Part shown: piece by piece, positions 1 to 10,019 of the stretch | Layout of the letters: every line of letters begins with the position of its first letter | Position numbering within the stretch: position 1 is the stretch's first letter | Assembly (NCBI GenBank): GCA_002751075.1 | Contig: NAOQ01000325.1 | Coordinates: 54,014-75,135, forward strand | DNA length: 21,122 nt | Source: Ichthyophonus hoferi | Taxonomy: Eukaryota; Opisthokonta; Ichthyosporea; Ichthyophonida; Ichthyophonidae | Direction: 5' to 3' | Translations under genes and position numbers: made by a program | Notes under the pieces: model-generated | Told to the model about the DNA's origin: nothing | Seen by the model: only the letters and a program-made list of their open reading frames with translations | Databases searched by the model: none

Positions 1-158
1 TATACACTATATCTTATACACTATACACTATACACTATACACTATACACTATATCTTATACCCTATACCCTATACTCCATTCTCTATACCCTATACTCTA
101 TAACCTATACCCTACTCTACCCTATATCCTATCCTAGTGACCTATCGCCCCCCTGCAG
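1..158 (+). repeat. Intron end with ACTATAC/CCCTATA satellite
   Basis: Positions 1 to about 130 are degenerate tandem copies of TATACAC and TATACCC units. They are followed by a pyrimidine stretch and the CAG acceptor at 156-158 that opens the BIR exon. I read this as the 3' end of an intron; no exon is visible in it. Confidence 0.7.
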
Positions 159-3100
159 CTAGCCAGCTGTGGCTTCTATCTCCTTAATGACTGTCATGAC
201 ATAGACTCAGCAGAGTGTGTGTGTTGTGGTTATACCTTGGTTGACTGGACACCCCAGGATAACCCTGTGTACATACTACCAATCATATTCCCTTCTTCTT
301 CCTTTTGACCCCTATCTATTTTATTTTTTAGTTTTTTAATATAACCTGTTTATAAATATATACGAATACAGACAGACAGACCGACATACATACATACATA
401 CATACATACATACGCTGATCCATCATTTTCCCACTCTTTCTTGGTACTGTCCCCTCATATTGTAAATATCTCAGATACCTACATGCTACATATCATGTAT
501 ATAGTTACATTTACACATACCTACATACTACAGCACTGACGTGCTATTGTAGTTTTGTACTATTATACTATTATACATTATACATTATACATTATATATT
601 ATACATCAACTTACTATCCTACTAACGCTTTCCCTTTCCCTATCCTATAGTACTCTACACCTTACTAAAAGCCCCTTCTGTCCCTTGGCCCAGGCCTCCA
701 GAACACTAATATCTACTATCGCCAAGGTAGGGGTGCGCCGATTGTCTGTGGGACTGCTGTGCTATTAGCCTGTTTCCCCTCTATTTATCCAACATCTTTC
801 TCTCTCTCCCTCTCATTTACTCTCTTGCTTCTTGTCCACCCCTTTCTCTTGACCATAACTTATAATACAACTTCACTGGCTTTTACAATATACACACTTA
901 CACTACCACTCTATACTCCCTATATACCTTATACACTCTATATACCCTATATATCATATCACCCTATCACACTGTACGGCTTGCAGACAGCCAGTAGCCT
1001 CTCTTCCCTCAGCTCTGTACTCTCTACTGTAGATCCTTCTATAGACCCTAGGATATTACCTACCATTACCACCAAAGAGGGTAACAGTATGGAGGTCCCC
1101 AAGGCAACCAGGAGAAGAACTAGTACTAGAAGGACATTAAAACCCAAGGAAGAGATTATGTTATCTAAGACTATAAAAGGAGAGGGAGAGAGAGAGGGAG
1201 AGGGAGAGGGAGAAGGAGAGGCAGGCAATGCTAATAAGGTAAGATTGCGCTTATGATATTTTATTTTATTATCTTATCATGTCTTACCATATATGTGTAT
1301 ATTAATATTATGGTATATTAGAGTCCATCCTTGTATAGTACATTGTAGTATATTATAGTATATCATAGTATATTATAATATATCATATTATATCATAGTA
1401 TATCATAATATAGTGTATTATAGTATATCATATTATATTATATTAGAGTATATTATAGTATATCATAGTATATCATAGTATAGTCTATTTATATAATGTT
1501 TTAAATGATTTTAAAAAACCAATAATGATAAAGTGTCAAATTACTATGTATTACTATTATTATTATTACTATTTATATAATTATCCGTTATTTTTGTAAT
1601 TCTATTTTGTTTTTTTAATACTTTACCCCTCTCTCTCCCTTTCAGATCACACTTTATTTCATTCTTTAATATAATTAGGCTAAACCAATGCATGATATTA
1701 AAATGCATTTTCAAAACCGATTCCTGGGGACTTGTCATTAGTTATTGTTTATAACAATTTAAATATATTTTTCTGTTAGTCAATTAAATATCTTATGGGA
1801 CGATATTATCGATTTAAAGTTCTTTTCAATTCATATATTAAATCTGCCTATCTACATAAATGACACCTATACTACTATATCTTTTATGCCATTTCTTCCA
1901 TTGGCTATCGGCTATGTCCTACAATTATCTCTGATAGTTAATATAATATATAAAACTACACAGATCCCAGTGAAAATTGATATCAAAAAAATAGACAACA
2001 TTCTAGCCCCTACTGTACCTGAACAAGGGAGGAGAAAATCGCGATATCTATCTACCATACCCCCACCCGATATGGTTATAAATGAACCAATAAAAGACAA
2101 TACAGTCGACCTGCCTGAGCCAATGGGGAACAAAGATGTGGAAGTGATTGCTAGGGAGGGAGAGGATCTGTATTATTATTGTGGTGATAGATTGGTAGGT
2201 GAGAAAAAGTAAATAGGGAATGTAACTTAAGTTATCTTATGTTTGGTTATGTTATGTTATGTTATGTTATGTTATGTTATGTTAAGTTATGTTATGTTGT
2301 TTTATGTTATATTATAAAAAGTTATATTATGACCTATTACAATATTTTGTATTCTACTATTATATCATAGATTCCTTTACACTATTAGCTATCATATTAT
2401 TATCTACCATATTTTCCTCTTTCCTTCTCATTCTCACTTATCTCCATACACTCTCTCTACACCACCCCTTCCGTTGCCTTCTCCATAGTCTTTCGCTTTC
2501 ATTCTCTTTTTAATTTAAGTATATGCACACACATATATATATATAAACATACATACATACATACATACATACATGCATACATATATACATATATACATAT
2601 ATATACAGAGGGCCAAAGCCAAGCAAATCCGATCGATTATGTCTAAACAGGTAGGAAGTGAGCCATGGCCCTTTCTGGAACATCTTCTCTCTCTGTATGA
2701 GAAGGGGACTACAGACTTTTACTACCCTGTTCCCATGGGTACTCCGCCCTTCATGCCTGATCCTCAGGCTATAACCTCCAATAAAAAGCTAGGAGATGGT
2801 GAGGGGGACATGGTGAGTGGTTGATCAGAAGATTTTAATGCCGATCTATATATATATATATATATATATAGATTAAGGTCTTCTATCTTAGACTTGGTTG
2901 GCTAACTTTCACTATATCTCTATATGCCTTCAAGAGATAACTAGTATTTGTTACATACAAACACATTCTATTTTTTTCTTACATTGTTTCTCTTCCTATT
3001 TATACTGTCATACTATATTACTTATACTATCATACTATATTACTTATACTATCATACTATATTACTTACACTATTATACTATACTACCATATATTGCTAC

Positions 3101-5343
3101 CGTGTACATACTAAATCCGGAATTAACCAAACAAATGGCTCAAAACTACTAATTGTAAGCTAATCAACAATTGTGTAATTCAGTGGACCAATGAAATGTG
3201 TACTTTATAAAACAACTGATTGATTAGTAAATTACCGATTAATCGAAGATTAATATTAATCTTGACGTTTTCATTGGATTGTCAGAATGAAACCGGTCGG
3301 AAATTGACAGTTAAACAACAACGAGATATTGATAGAGAGCGAATTGAGCTGTAAGTTTTTTTATGTCTTGATTGTGATTGGTTGTAAGTATGTATACAAT
3401 GTTATGCATTTATTTATTTACCCTTGTAACATTTGCAGCGTTTTTATAAAAAAATTATTGACACTTGTTTATTGGCTCCTCTTATTTTACTCTCTTTATT
3501 TCTAATTCACACAGTAGTGTTAGCTGCCTTTTTTCAAAACAATTGGGCTTGTTTTGATAACCAATAAATTAATAATAATAATAGTACCAATAATAAAATA
3601 TAAGGAAAATAAGAATAATAGTAATGATGATATTAATTATTAACAATAATAATAATAATAATAACATTAATGCTAATACGATTAGAATTAATGTTTACTT
3701 AATCAACCCAACCAATATACTCTCCTTTCACCACGATGGCAAATGTTAATATATATAATATATGTTAATAATAAACCGCACTATATTACTAATACATGTA
3801 CCTATATAGTAACATATCCTTTCCTTATCTAGTCACTGTATTCAATTAAGAAGCCTTTATAATCTAGTGCCCAAGGCTCATCAGGTAATAATTCCTTTCT
3901 ATATTATCAAATTAATCATAGATTGGGTATAGATTCAGTCCCGATTAGTACGATTGCTAGATATTGTAGATAGAGTACATTGATCTTTAACTTCATATGG
4001 TATTTAACACATAGATGATAGATTAGTTCTTGATCGACATGTGTCATTGGTCCTATAGGAGATTGTAGATAGTAAAGTATGCTATATAGATCATAGTGCA
4101 TTGTGTATGTTATATTGTATTGCATGTGTTTTAGTGTATTATATACGTTCTAATATAGTGTTATAATATAATACTATGCAGTACAATACAATGTAATATA
4201 TAATAATACAATATCCGTATAGGTAGAAGTAGATTGATGGGTTAATTTTACCCAATCGATCCTATTGGCCAATCTTGACACATTGGGTATCTTATTGGCA
4301 GGATGCAGCTGAGAAACGAAGTATGAAACCTACAGAGAATGTAACTAGGTAGGGAAGGTGGGAGGGTAGTTTAAAGGGAGGGAATAATTGGTAGATTAAG
4401 TATGTGTCCATTCATGTATGCAGAGTTTAAGTTGTCATAATGCATACTGTACATATATTATTATTATATTATTGCTGTTTTTTATTATGATTTTTTAGCA
4501 TTTATTGATTAAGTAACTATTACCATGACTGACTTTGTAATATTATTAAGAGCCTATATATAAACAGTCTTACCTACCAAATTACTTTTAACCTGCAGTC
4601 TTAATTACATATTATTTAATTAAATTGATGCCATTGGCAATTTACGACATAGATAGCATAGAAGTAGGCTTAAGAGAGGTGTGATTTGTTGTGAATTAAA
4701 TGGTATCTATAGTAATTGATCGTATATTTAATTTGACTGGAATCTTATAGTATTAAAACATAATGTTGTAGATATACATATATATTACCGTTTGTATACA
4801 TATTACCCATGTTGACAGGGATTGATTTTTATTCGCTATCAATCAGTGTAAGTAGAATTACAGCATCAAATATACTTGCCAATAAAATATGGACGTTGAT
4901 TTATATTTATATTTAAAAATATCTTAGCAGGCCTAATAACCACCATAAATGCGCGTTGGTTAGAATAAAATCCATTCTATCAACAGCTAATAGCTTTGTA
5001 ATTATCTGCTCAGTTAAAGAAGATTAATTTGCGACTATTTTAATCTTCGCGGTGCTTGAAGCATGCTTTAGCTATTAGTTTAACCTATAATTAAAATGTT
5101 GATGGATATGTTTAATTTTAAAAGATATATTCAATTAATTTGTGGTTTGCCAATTTTAATATAAGACGTTCTATAAACCCTTAACTTACCATTCCCTCAT
5201 GATTATCATTCAGGGAATATGATGCTAAAAGGGAACGATTAGATGAACCAGTTCGTGATGATGGCCTGGCCCGTGACCATGAAATGAGCCAAGTAGCAGA
5301 ACCAAAGAGAAAGGCACCTAGAAAGACCAGAGGGGGAAGATAA
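159..5343 (+). CDS. bir1: BIR-domain protein, survivin/Bir1-like, 3' part (9 exons)
   Basis: Exons read from splice signals and frame: 159-268, 651-726, 987-1238, 1964-2194, 2609-2812, 3286-3350, 3833-3884, 4302-4348, 5214-5343 (stop TAA 5341-5343). They sum to 1167 nt, 388 residues, open throughout; all introns are GT-AG. Visible residues 1-51 are the second half of a BIR domain: GFY at 5-7, zinc ligands C20, C23, H40, C47 with exact C-x2-C-x16-H-x6-C spacing, and the conserved W30 and D34-N-P. The H and last C lie on exon 2, so the 269-650 intron is well supported. Residues 63-291 are a low-complexity linker with a basic patch (RRRTSTRRTL, fitting the Aurora consensus [RK]x[ST][ILV]) and a Gly-Glu run. 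Residues 292-388 are charged and helix-prone, ending in a basic tail. Family knowledge: Bir1/survivin is the chromosomal passenger subunit that brings Aurora B/INCENP to centromeres, and fungal Bir1 has a long C-terminal part. The orthology is inferred; another BIR protein is possible. The N-terminus is outside the window. Confidence 0.8.
269..650 (+). other. Intron 1 of the BIR gene with TACTAAC branch point
   Basis: The donor is GTACAT at 269 and the acceptor ATAG ends at 650. A perfect TACTAAC branch-point box sits at 620-626, 24 bases before the acceptor, followed by a pyrimidine tract. The intron splits a Val codon (GT|T) and restores the BIR spacing exactly. It also contains a (CATA)n run near 385-413 and TATACATTA repeats near 565-605. 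Confidence 0.75.
385..413 (+). repeat. (CATA)n microsatellite
   Basis: About seven CATA units, preceded by a short GACA run, inside intron 1 of the BIR gene. Confidence 0.9.
1179..1222 (+). repeat. Coding purine microsatellite (GGAGAG)n
   Basis: A pure-purine GGAGAG/GAGAGA tract inside the 987-1238 exon encodes an alternating Gly-Glu run in the linker of the BIR protein. Its length is likely to vary between strains because the repeat is nearly perfect at DNA level and in frame. Confidence 0.85.
1239..1963 (+). repeat. Intron 3 with TATTATAGTATATCATAG satellite
   Basis: The donor is GTAAGA at 1239 and the acceptor ACACAG ends at 1963. From about 1330 to 1490 it consists of degenerate tandem units of the TATTATAGTATATCATAG type. 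The rest is AT-rich with no recognisable feature. Confidence 0.7.
2195..2608 (+). repeat. Intron 4 with (GTTAT)n and (CATA)n arrays
   Basis: The donor is GTAGGT at 2195 and the acceptor ATACAG ends at 2608. A nearly perfect GTTAT pentamer array spans about 2246-2296, and a CATA/TATA tract spans about 2523-2605. A third stretch is pyrimidine-rich (about 2400-2512). Open frames through these tracts are artefacts of the repeats. Confidence 0.75.
2847..2870 (+). repeat. (TA)12 microsatellite
   Basis: Twelve uninterrupted TA units inside the intron that starts at the GTGAGT donor at 2813. Confidence 0.95.
3009..3074 (+). repeat. 22-bp tandem repeat, three copies
   Basis: The unit CATACTATATTACTTATACTAT occurs at 3009-3030, 3031-3052 and, with one change, 3053-3074. 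It lies in the intron between the 2609-2812 and 3286-3350 exons and explains the tyrosine/leucine-rich open frames that cover it. Confidence 0.9.
3351..5213 (+). other. Last three introns of the BIR gene
   Basis: Introns 3351-3832, 3885-4301 and 4349-5213 flank the two small exons at 3833-3884 and 4302-4348. Donors are GTAAGT, GTAATA and GTAGGG; acceptors are ATCTAG, GGCAG and TTCAG. The content is AT-rich, with an AAT/TAA run at about 3645-3664 and several CCAAT/ATTGG pentamers, including ATTGGCCAAT near 4264. No further gene is visible. Confidence 0.6.
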
Positions 5344-7742
5344 TATTACTAATACTAATAATAATAATAATAAGATATTAATAATGATAATAATTATTAT
5401 TGTTGGTGATAGTCTAATTCTATTTATATAATTATGCAGCTCTTTTTGATGATCTACAATTAGAGACGATTACTTAATTGATTGGATAAATTATAGTTAA
5501 ACAATGATCCAAGATATAATGGTAGATCAGGCTTTCGTAGATTCAAAGTAATTAGCGTGCGAAGGACGACTTAATTGCACTAGGAAGATAATTATTGTAT
5601 TTAGTCTTATTTGATAATAGTTTTGAAACATGCGGTCTTTTTTTTTTTCTAATTTTTAATTTATTAACAAGTTAATCTTGAAGCCAAAAAGACCAAACTA
5701 TGTAAGGAAATGAAAACTGGGCTTTTGAAGATTAGCTCCTCAAATTGAACAAGATGGCGTGACTCCTAATAGATATGTCTGTAATTAACAAATTATTTTG
5801 TTAGAATAAAGATGAGATTATGATAATATAAGTTGTTATATACAATAATTACATCAAGGAATTATAACATATTTTAGTAATGCAATTCTTGTACTCTAAT
5901 TCTTTTAAACATATAAAACAACCATGCTTACTTGGTCGTTTTATATTTTTCCATTACGATAATTTAGAGGGTTTTACAGTAACTATTATTTATGCATTAT
6001 CACGCTATAATATCCAAAATTCATATTATAAAGGGTATTGTGTTGTATTATGATGTTATTTTTTAGTCCAATACATTCTCAACACAAGATAATGCAATAT
6101 ATTATCTGTTACAAGATCGTTAACTGCGAATAGAAGCATAGTTTGGCCAAAACCTGATAACAAGTGGATCGATCTTGCCAATACATAGTATACAGTATAT
6201 AAATATTTTAACATAAATGAGAAAGCTGTTTAATTTGTCATCTAAATGAGGACACGATTGTATTTAAGTATTCGCGGCGGTAAGATCAGGCAATTTTAGT
6301 GGGTCTCTGTGACCGATCCTGAATTGGATTGGCTAATAATAAACTTTACATCAGTCCCATTTAAATAAAGAATACAGTTATACGGGTATTAAGCGCATTT
6401 GACACGCACGATAAAGATCGGAAAAAATATAAAAGAAAACGGAAATAACCAAAAAAGGACCCCCTCCGTTTACACATAAACGGTCCACTGACAAAAATAA
6501 GAAGTACTCATAACACACAAAACTCTATACAATATATATATATATAACAATCACATTGCTATTGTAATGTCTAGTCTACTGTTAGCAATCACATACGATA
6601 ATTAGTGTTCAGATCTCCTACCCGTTAAAAAGTCAGAGAACTGCATACTAACATAAAATAACTACAATAGTTACTATCCACATAGCAAGATAGCACCTCT
6701 TACTGATTGTACACACTGTGTTATAAGCACTATCGCATTTAAATGAGCTAAAGTAGGAATCCCTCCTTCGGTAATAGCTAGATATAACAGCAATAGATAT
6801 CTAGAGATAAAGCCAACATATACGCCTGCTTTTACATAGTCTTCTATGGAAAGCAGATCAGGTCAATTAGCTATTACTACTACTATTTCAGAAAAATTAA
6901 CAGGTATTCACAAAAACTAATTGGAGATCCCTGAAGAACTGTGAGCAAGTCGCTAGAACTACCACCGATTCTTATATTATCTATAAATAAATGTGATAAC
7001 ATCATATACTAGTAACAATACTAACCAGTAATCATTAATTTACATCTAATACAACTACCAATTTAAGATGCAAAGACCATGGATGGTTTTCATCCTACGT
7101 TCAAAATGATTAAGCTCCAGAACAATAAAATGGATTTTACAAGGCAATAATCTTGAAGATCACATCCAATGTATGTATGAGTCATATTTAATTATCTACT
7201 CTCTTTCAGACTGCATCTGTTAGGATGATAAATCATCCCTAACCATCTATTTTTAATGCTTTGAAACTACGACAATTTATTTATGTCAACCAACCATTAA
7301 TAGTCAATTTTAAATTTATTATGCAGTGATTTAAGTAATTGAACTGATAATTCATGCACTCGAGAGTCACTAAGGTATTTCATCAAGTGACAATGTCTAT
7401 TTAGTCAGCAGTAACAAGGTATTATTTGGTACATTAAATAGTCATAAATTTTATATTTGCATCATATAAGCAACGCATTAATGCACATTAATTACATGAT
7501 TTCTACATTAATATACTAATATACTATTAACTATAACAGTTTATATTTTGTTAATTAATACAGCTTATTAGCTACTATATTCATGATGTTTACGTTCTCA
7601 TATTTTCTAATAAAGGTTTGATGGGATGCAATATCTTGTAACTATGGCTGGGACAATCTATTATACCTTCACAATTAACCACTTCACCTAAGATAAGATA
7701 AAAGTAAAAATACCCCAATTGTTAATTTGAGATTTTGATCAA
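5344..7742. other. AT-rich intergenic spacer
   Basis: TAA/AAT repeats follow directly after the BIR stop (about 5341-5401). The rest has very low GC and dense stops in all frames. One weak coding-like trace lies on the plus strand near 7070-7220. A hairpin is listed separately. I find no recognisable gene or RNA. Confidence 0.5.
6466..6483. repeat. Perfect 7-bp inverted repeat (hairpin)
   Basis: CCGTTTA at 6466-6472 and TAAACGG at 6477-6483 are separated by CACA. It stands out because it is a GC-bearing palindrome in very AT-rich DNA. It could be a protein-binding site or chance; nothing nearby decides this. Confidence 0.5.
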
Positions 7743-7838
7743 CTACACTTTGTAACGTATTCTTCTGGCTCTGAGAAAAGTGGTGATGCCCCATGGGGTA
7801 TTCCCTGTGACCTCAATGGTGTTCACAGTCTCAGCCAT
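7743..7838 (-). CDS. Possible small ORF or first exon, unidentified
   Basis: ATG at 7838-7836 opens a 31-residue frame starting MAETVNTIEV and ending at TAG 7743. The 100 bases are clearly more GC-rich than the surroundings. A pyrimidine-rich acceptor (TTATCTTAG, ending at 7688) lies just downstream on the same strand and could open a second short exon at 7687. The plus strand is also open across the same island, so the coding strand is not certain. No family recognised. Confidence 0.2.
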   Translation of the reverse strand: MAETVNTIEVTGNTPWGITTFLRARRIRYKV

Positions 7839-8266
7839 AATATTAATTAATCAATCCCACGCTAGAACGTGTTTATCCAATAGGGGACAAGAGGAGAGTT
7901 AATCTAACGTAAGGAATTTTATTGATTAAAAGATCAATTTATTTAAATTTTCTACGGTAAACGAAAATCCGTTAGATCTAAGTAGCTTCTTAATGCATAT
8001 GGCTTTGATTAACTATTTTTAGTAACTATAATTCCAATGGTACATAGATCAATTTATATTTATATTTGAACACTATTAGACTATTGGATGAGATCAAGCA
8101 GTATAGTTAGATTCACTTATTAAGTGTCCAATCGTGATTTACTATTATTCATATATATATAAGCTTTTCACATGGTCGTAGTATTTCATTTCTTTGGTTA
8201 CAACAAGAAAAGAGTATATTTACTATTTCACGTTTTCGAAATCCCACTGTAAAATTAAATTTGAAA

Positions 8267-8380
8267 ATGCATTGTGGAATCCGTGAAAAATGGGCGGCAT
8301 TCAAAGAAACTATGAGACGGTGTTTTAGCCAAGAGAAGAATTGTAACGCACAGGAATTTCACAAGTGGTCATATGCGTAA
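8267..8380 (+). CDS. Small ORF of 37 residues, unidentified
   Basis: ATG 8267 to TAA 8378. The peptide is rich in charged and aromatic residues and cysteine, with composition unlike the Ile/Tyr/Asn/Leu peptides given by the flanking AT-rich DNA. It overlaps the end of the minus-strand open frame at 8369-8566 by 12 bases. No family recognised; chance is quite possible at this length. Confidence 0.12.
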   Translation: MHCGIREKWAAFKETMRRCFSQEKNCNAQEFHKWSYA

Positions 8381-8566
8381 TGCTTTGGTTTTCTTTTCTA
8401 GCAATGTGTTGAAAATGTGATAGTTAAGATCAATATCAAGATCAGGACAAACAACTAAGTCGTTGTGTTCAGAAAGGAAAGCAACGCAAGACTCAACCAA
8501 TTGATGTTCTAGTAAAGTATCTGGATGATAACCTGGAACTTCTCCCAACAGAAGTAAAATAAAATA
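8369..8566 (-). CDS. Exon-like open frame, possible terminal exon, unidentified
   Basis: A TTTTAG acceptor-like site ends at 8567. The following 198 bases are open for 65 codons to TGA at 8371-8369. The peptide has a hydrophobic start, then GEVPGYHPDTLLEH and FLSEHNDLVVCPDLDID, of protein-like composition and rich in D, E, H, C and P, unusual for DNA this AT-rich. There is no ATG, so it would need upstream exons at higher coordinates. One weak candidate starts at 8678 and encodes QTRIKQWFHYRKH, faintly like a homeodomain recognition helix. It could be a last exon, a pseudogene or a transposon relic. Confidence 0.25.
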   Translation of the reverse strand, partial: YFILLLLGEVPGYHPDTLLEHQLVESCVAFLSEHNDLVVCPDLDIDLNYHIFNTLLEKKTKALRI

Positions 8567-9221
8567 CTAAAACAATAATATGATAAAAATTATTCAAGAA
8601 TATGACTTTGAAACTAGTATGTAGATGACATGTTTTCTATAATGGAACCATTGCTTTATTCTTGTTTGAAGCATGTCTCTGTAAATAGTCCAAATTAAAA
8701 CTATCCAAGTGAATTTAATATAAACTAACCAATGAACCCTTTTAAATAACCTAATTGGCTCTCAAATACCATAACTATTTGTTCTATTGACTCCAAATTG
8801 ATTAATGCTTATAAAATATTTTATTGGTTTTCAGTTCTTGGTGTAAAACCTATCCTGTATTCTGATCAAATGATTTACCCTGCAGCACTAAGTTATTAGC
8901 CAACAATCACATTGACTGTCCACATCATTTCTCTATTTGGCAATTAAACAAATATAATAACAAGAAAAAATACACTCTAGTATGTTACGTTAGTGATACA
9001 TACAGCTTAGATAGAGTTTTAAGTAGGATTCTAGGGTAGAATGTATTATAATTATTTATCAGCATAGTATTGTGATATATGATTAAATGTGTAATACATT
9101 GTACTGTATGTACAATTGTACAATGGTAATTTATGTTTAAGCTAAAAAGGCCCCATATTTCTCATGTTTATAGCAGCATTACAAAAATTTGATGCTGACT
9201 TTATTTGCTGTGCATCTACTT

Positions 9222-9252
9222 TTAACATTTATTTTTTGTAAATAATAATAGC

Positions 9253-9295
<43 letters not shown>

Positions 9296-9449
9296 TCTGA
9301 AATATTCTATAACTGTCCTGGTTAATGTATCGACCACTATGGGCCATATGAACTTTGCAAGACCATTCAAGACATAGATCAACCAAAGTTCTAGTAACAA
9401 GCACATCAAGCAACGATTGGCCTATTATCAGTTTAACACAACGTCCTTA
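9222..9449 (-). other. Open-frame trace running into a TTA microsatellite
   Basis: The frame is open on the minus strand with a protein-like stretch (LDVLVTRTLVDLCLEWSCK) before it enters the TTA/TAA array and becomes poly-leucine. A second cysteine-bearing trace lies on the same strand at about 9580-9665. These may be relics of a mobile element or gene; no family recognised. Confidence 0.15.
9241..9294 (+). repeat. (TAA)n microsatellite
   Basis: About seventeen AAT/TAA units with one interruption near the start. Read on the minus strand it gives the spurious poly-Tyr and poly-Leu open frames. Confidence 0.95.
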
Positions 9450-10019
9450 CAATAGATATATTGCTTAGTCAATTCCATAGAATACGAGACACTACTAAAT
9501 GAAATAATTAACTATTCAGCCAACCAGATTAGAATACAACAGCATTAGATCACTATGGACAGGATAGCATAATTCTAGTGGTTCTCATAGGTCTTCTGTG
9601 AATTGCACTTCTTACAACCAGTCCCACTAATATTGATGAGCCAATCTGCAAATTGACACCCATGATCAACAACTGTTGCAGAAAAGATAAAAAATACAGA
9701 AACATTACTAATAAAGACCAGACTAAACACACGTTCTGCACTACTCTATATTATTTTTATGTAGTTTTTATGTCTTTATATATTATTTCTAGAAAACTAT
9801 ACATTTTCTTTACCTTTTGTTATATTTTACAGCACTAAAACTCTAAACACTTTATACAAAGATACAGCAATCTTTGAACAGGGTTAATGAGCACCCAGCG
9901 CTTCTACTGCTAAACACTGCTACTATGAGAATAATTAACACTTAGACAACAACTTCATATAGATAGATACTACATCGAGTACTCCTAAGTATGCCTTGGC
10001 ATTAACGATGCAACTCCTA

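Noticed and set aside
759-1256. 165-residue continuous ORF
   Set aside because: Only 987-1238 behaves as an exon (TTGCAG acceptor, GTAAGA donor, frame continuous with neighbours). The earlier part is intronic pyrimidine- and TATA-rich sequence.
3009-3074. Regular repeats considered as a CRISPR-like array
   Set aside because: The units are directly adjacent without unique spacers, and the genome is eukaryotic.
2898-3163. Overlapping Tyr/Leu/Ile-rich ORFs
   Set aside because: They are translations of a 22-bp tandem repeat and AT-rich DNA inside an intron.
9179-9409. ORF with a long poly-tyrosine run
   Set aside because: The run is a TAA microsatellite read on the minus strand; the companion poly-leucine frame is the same artefact.
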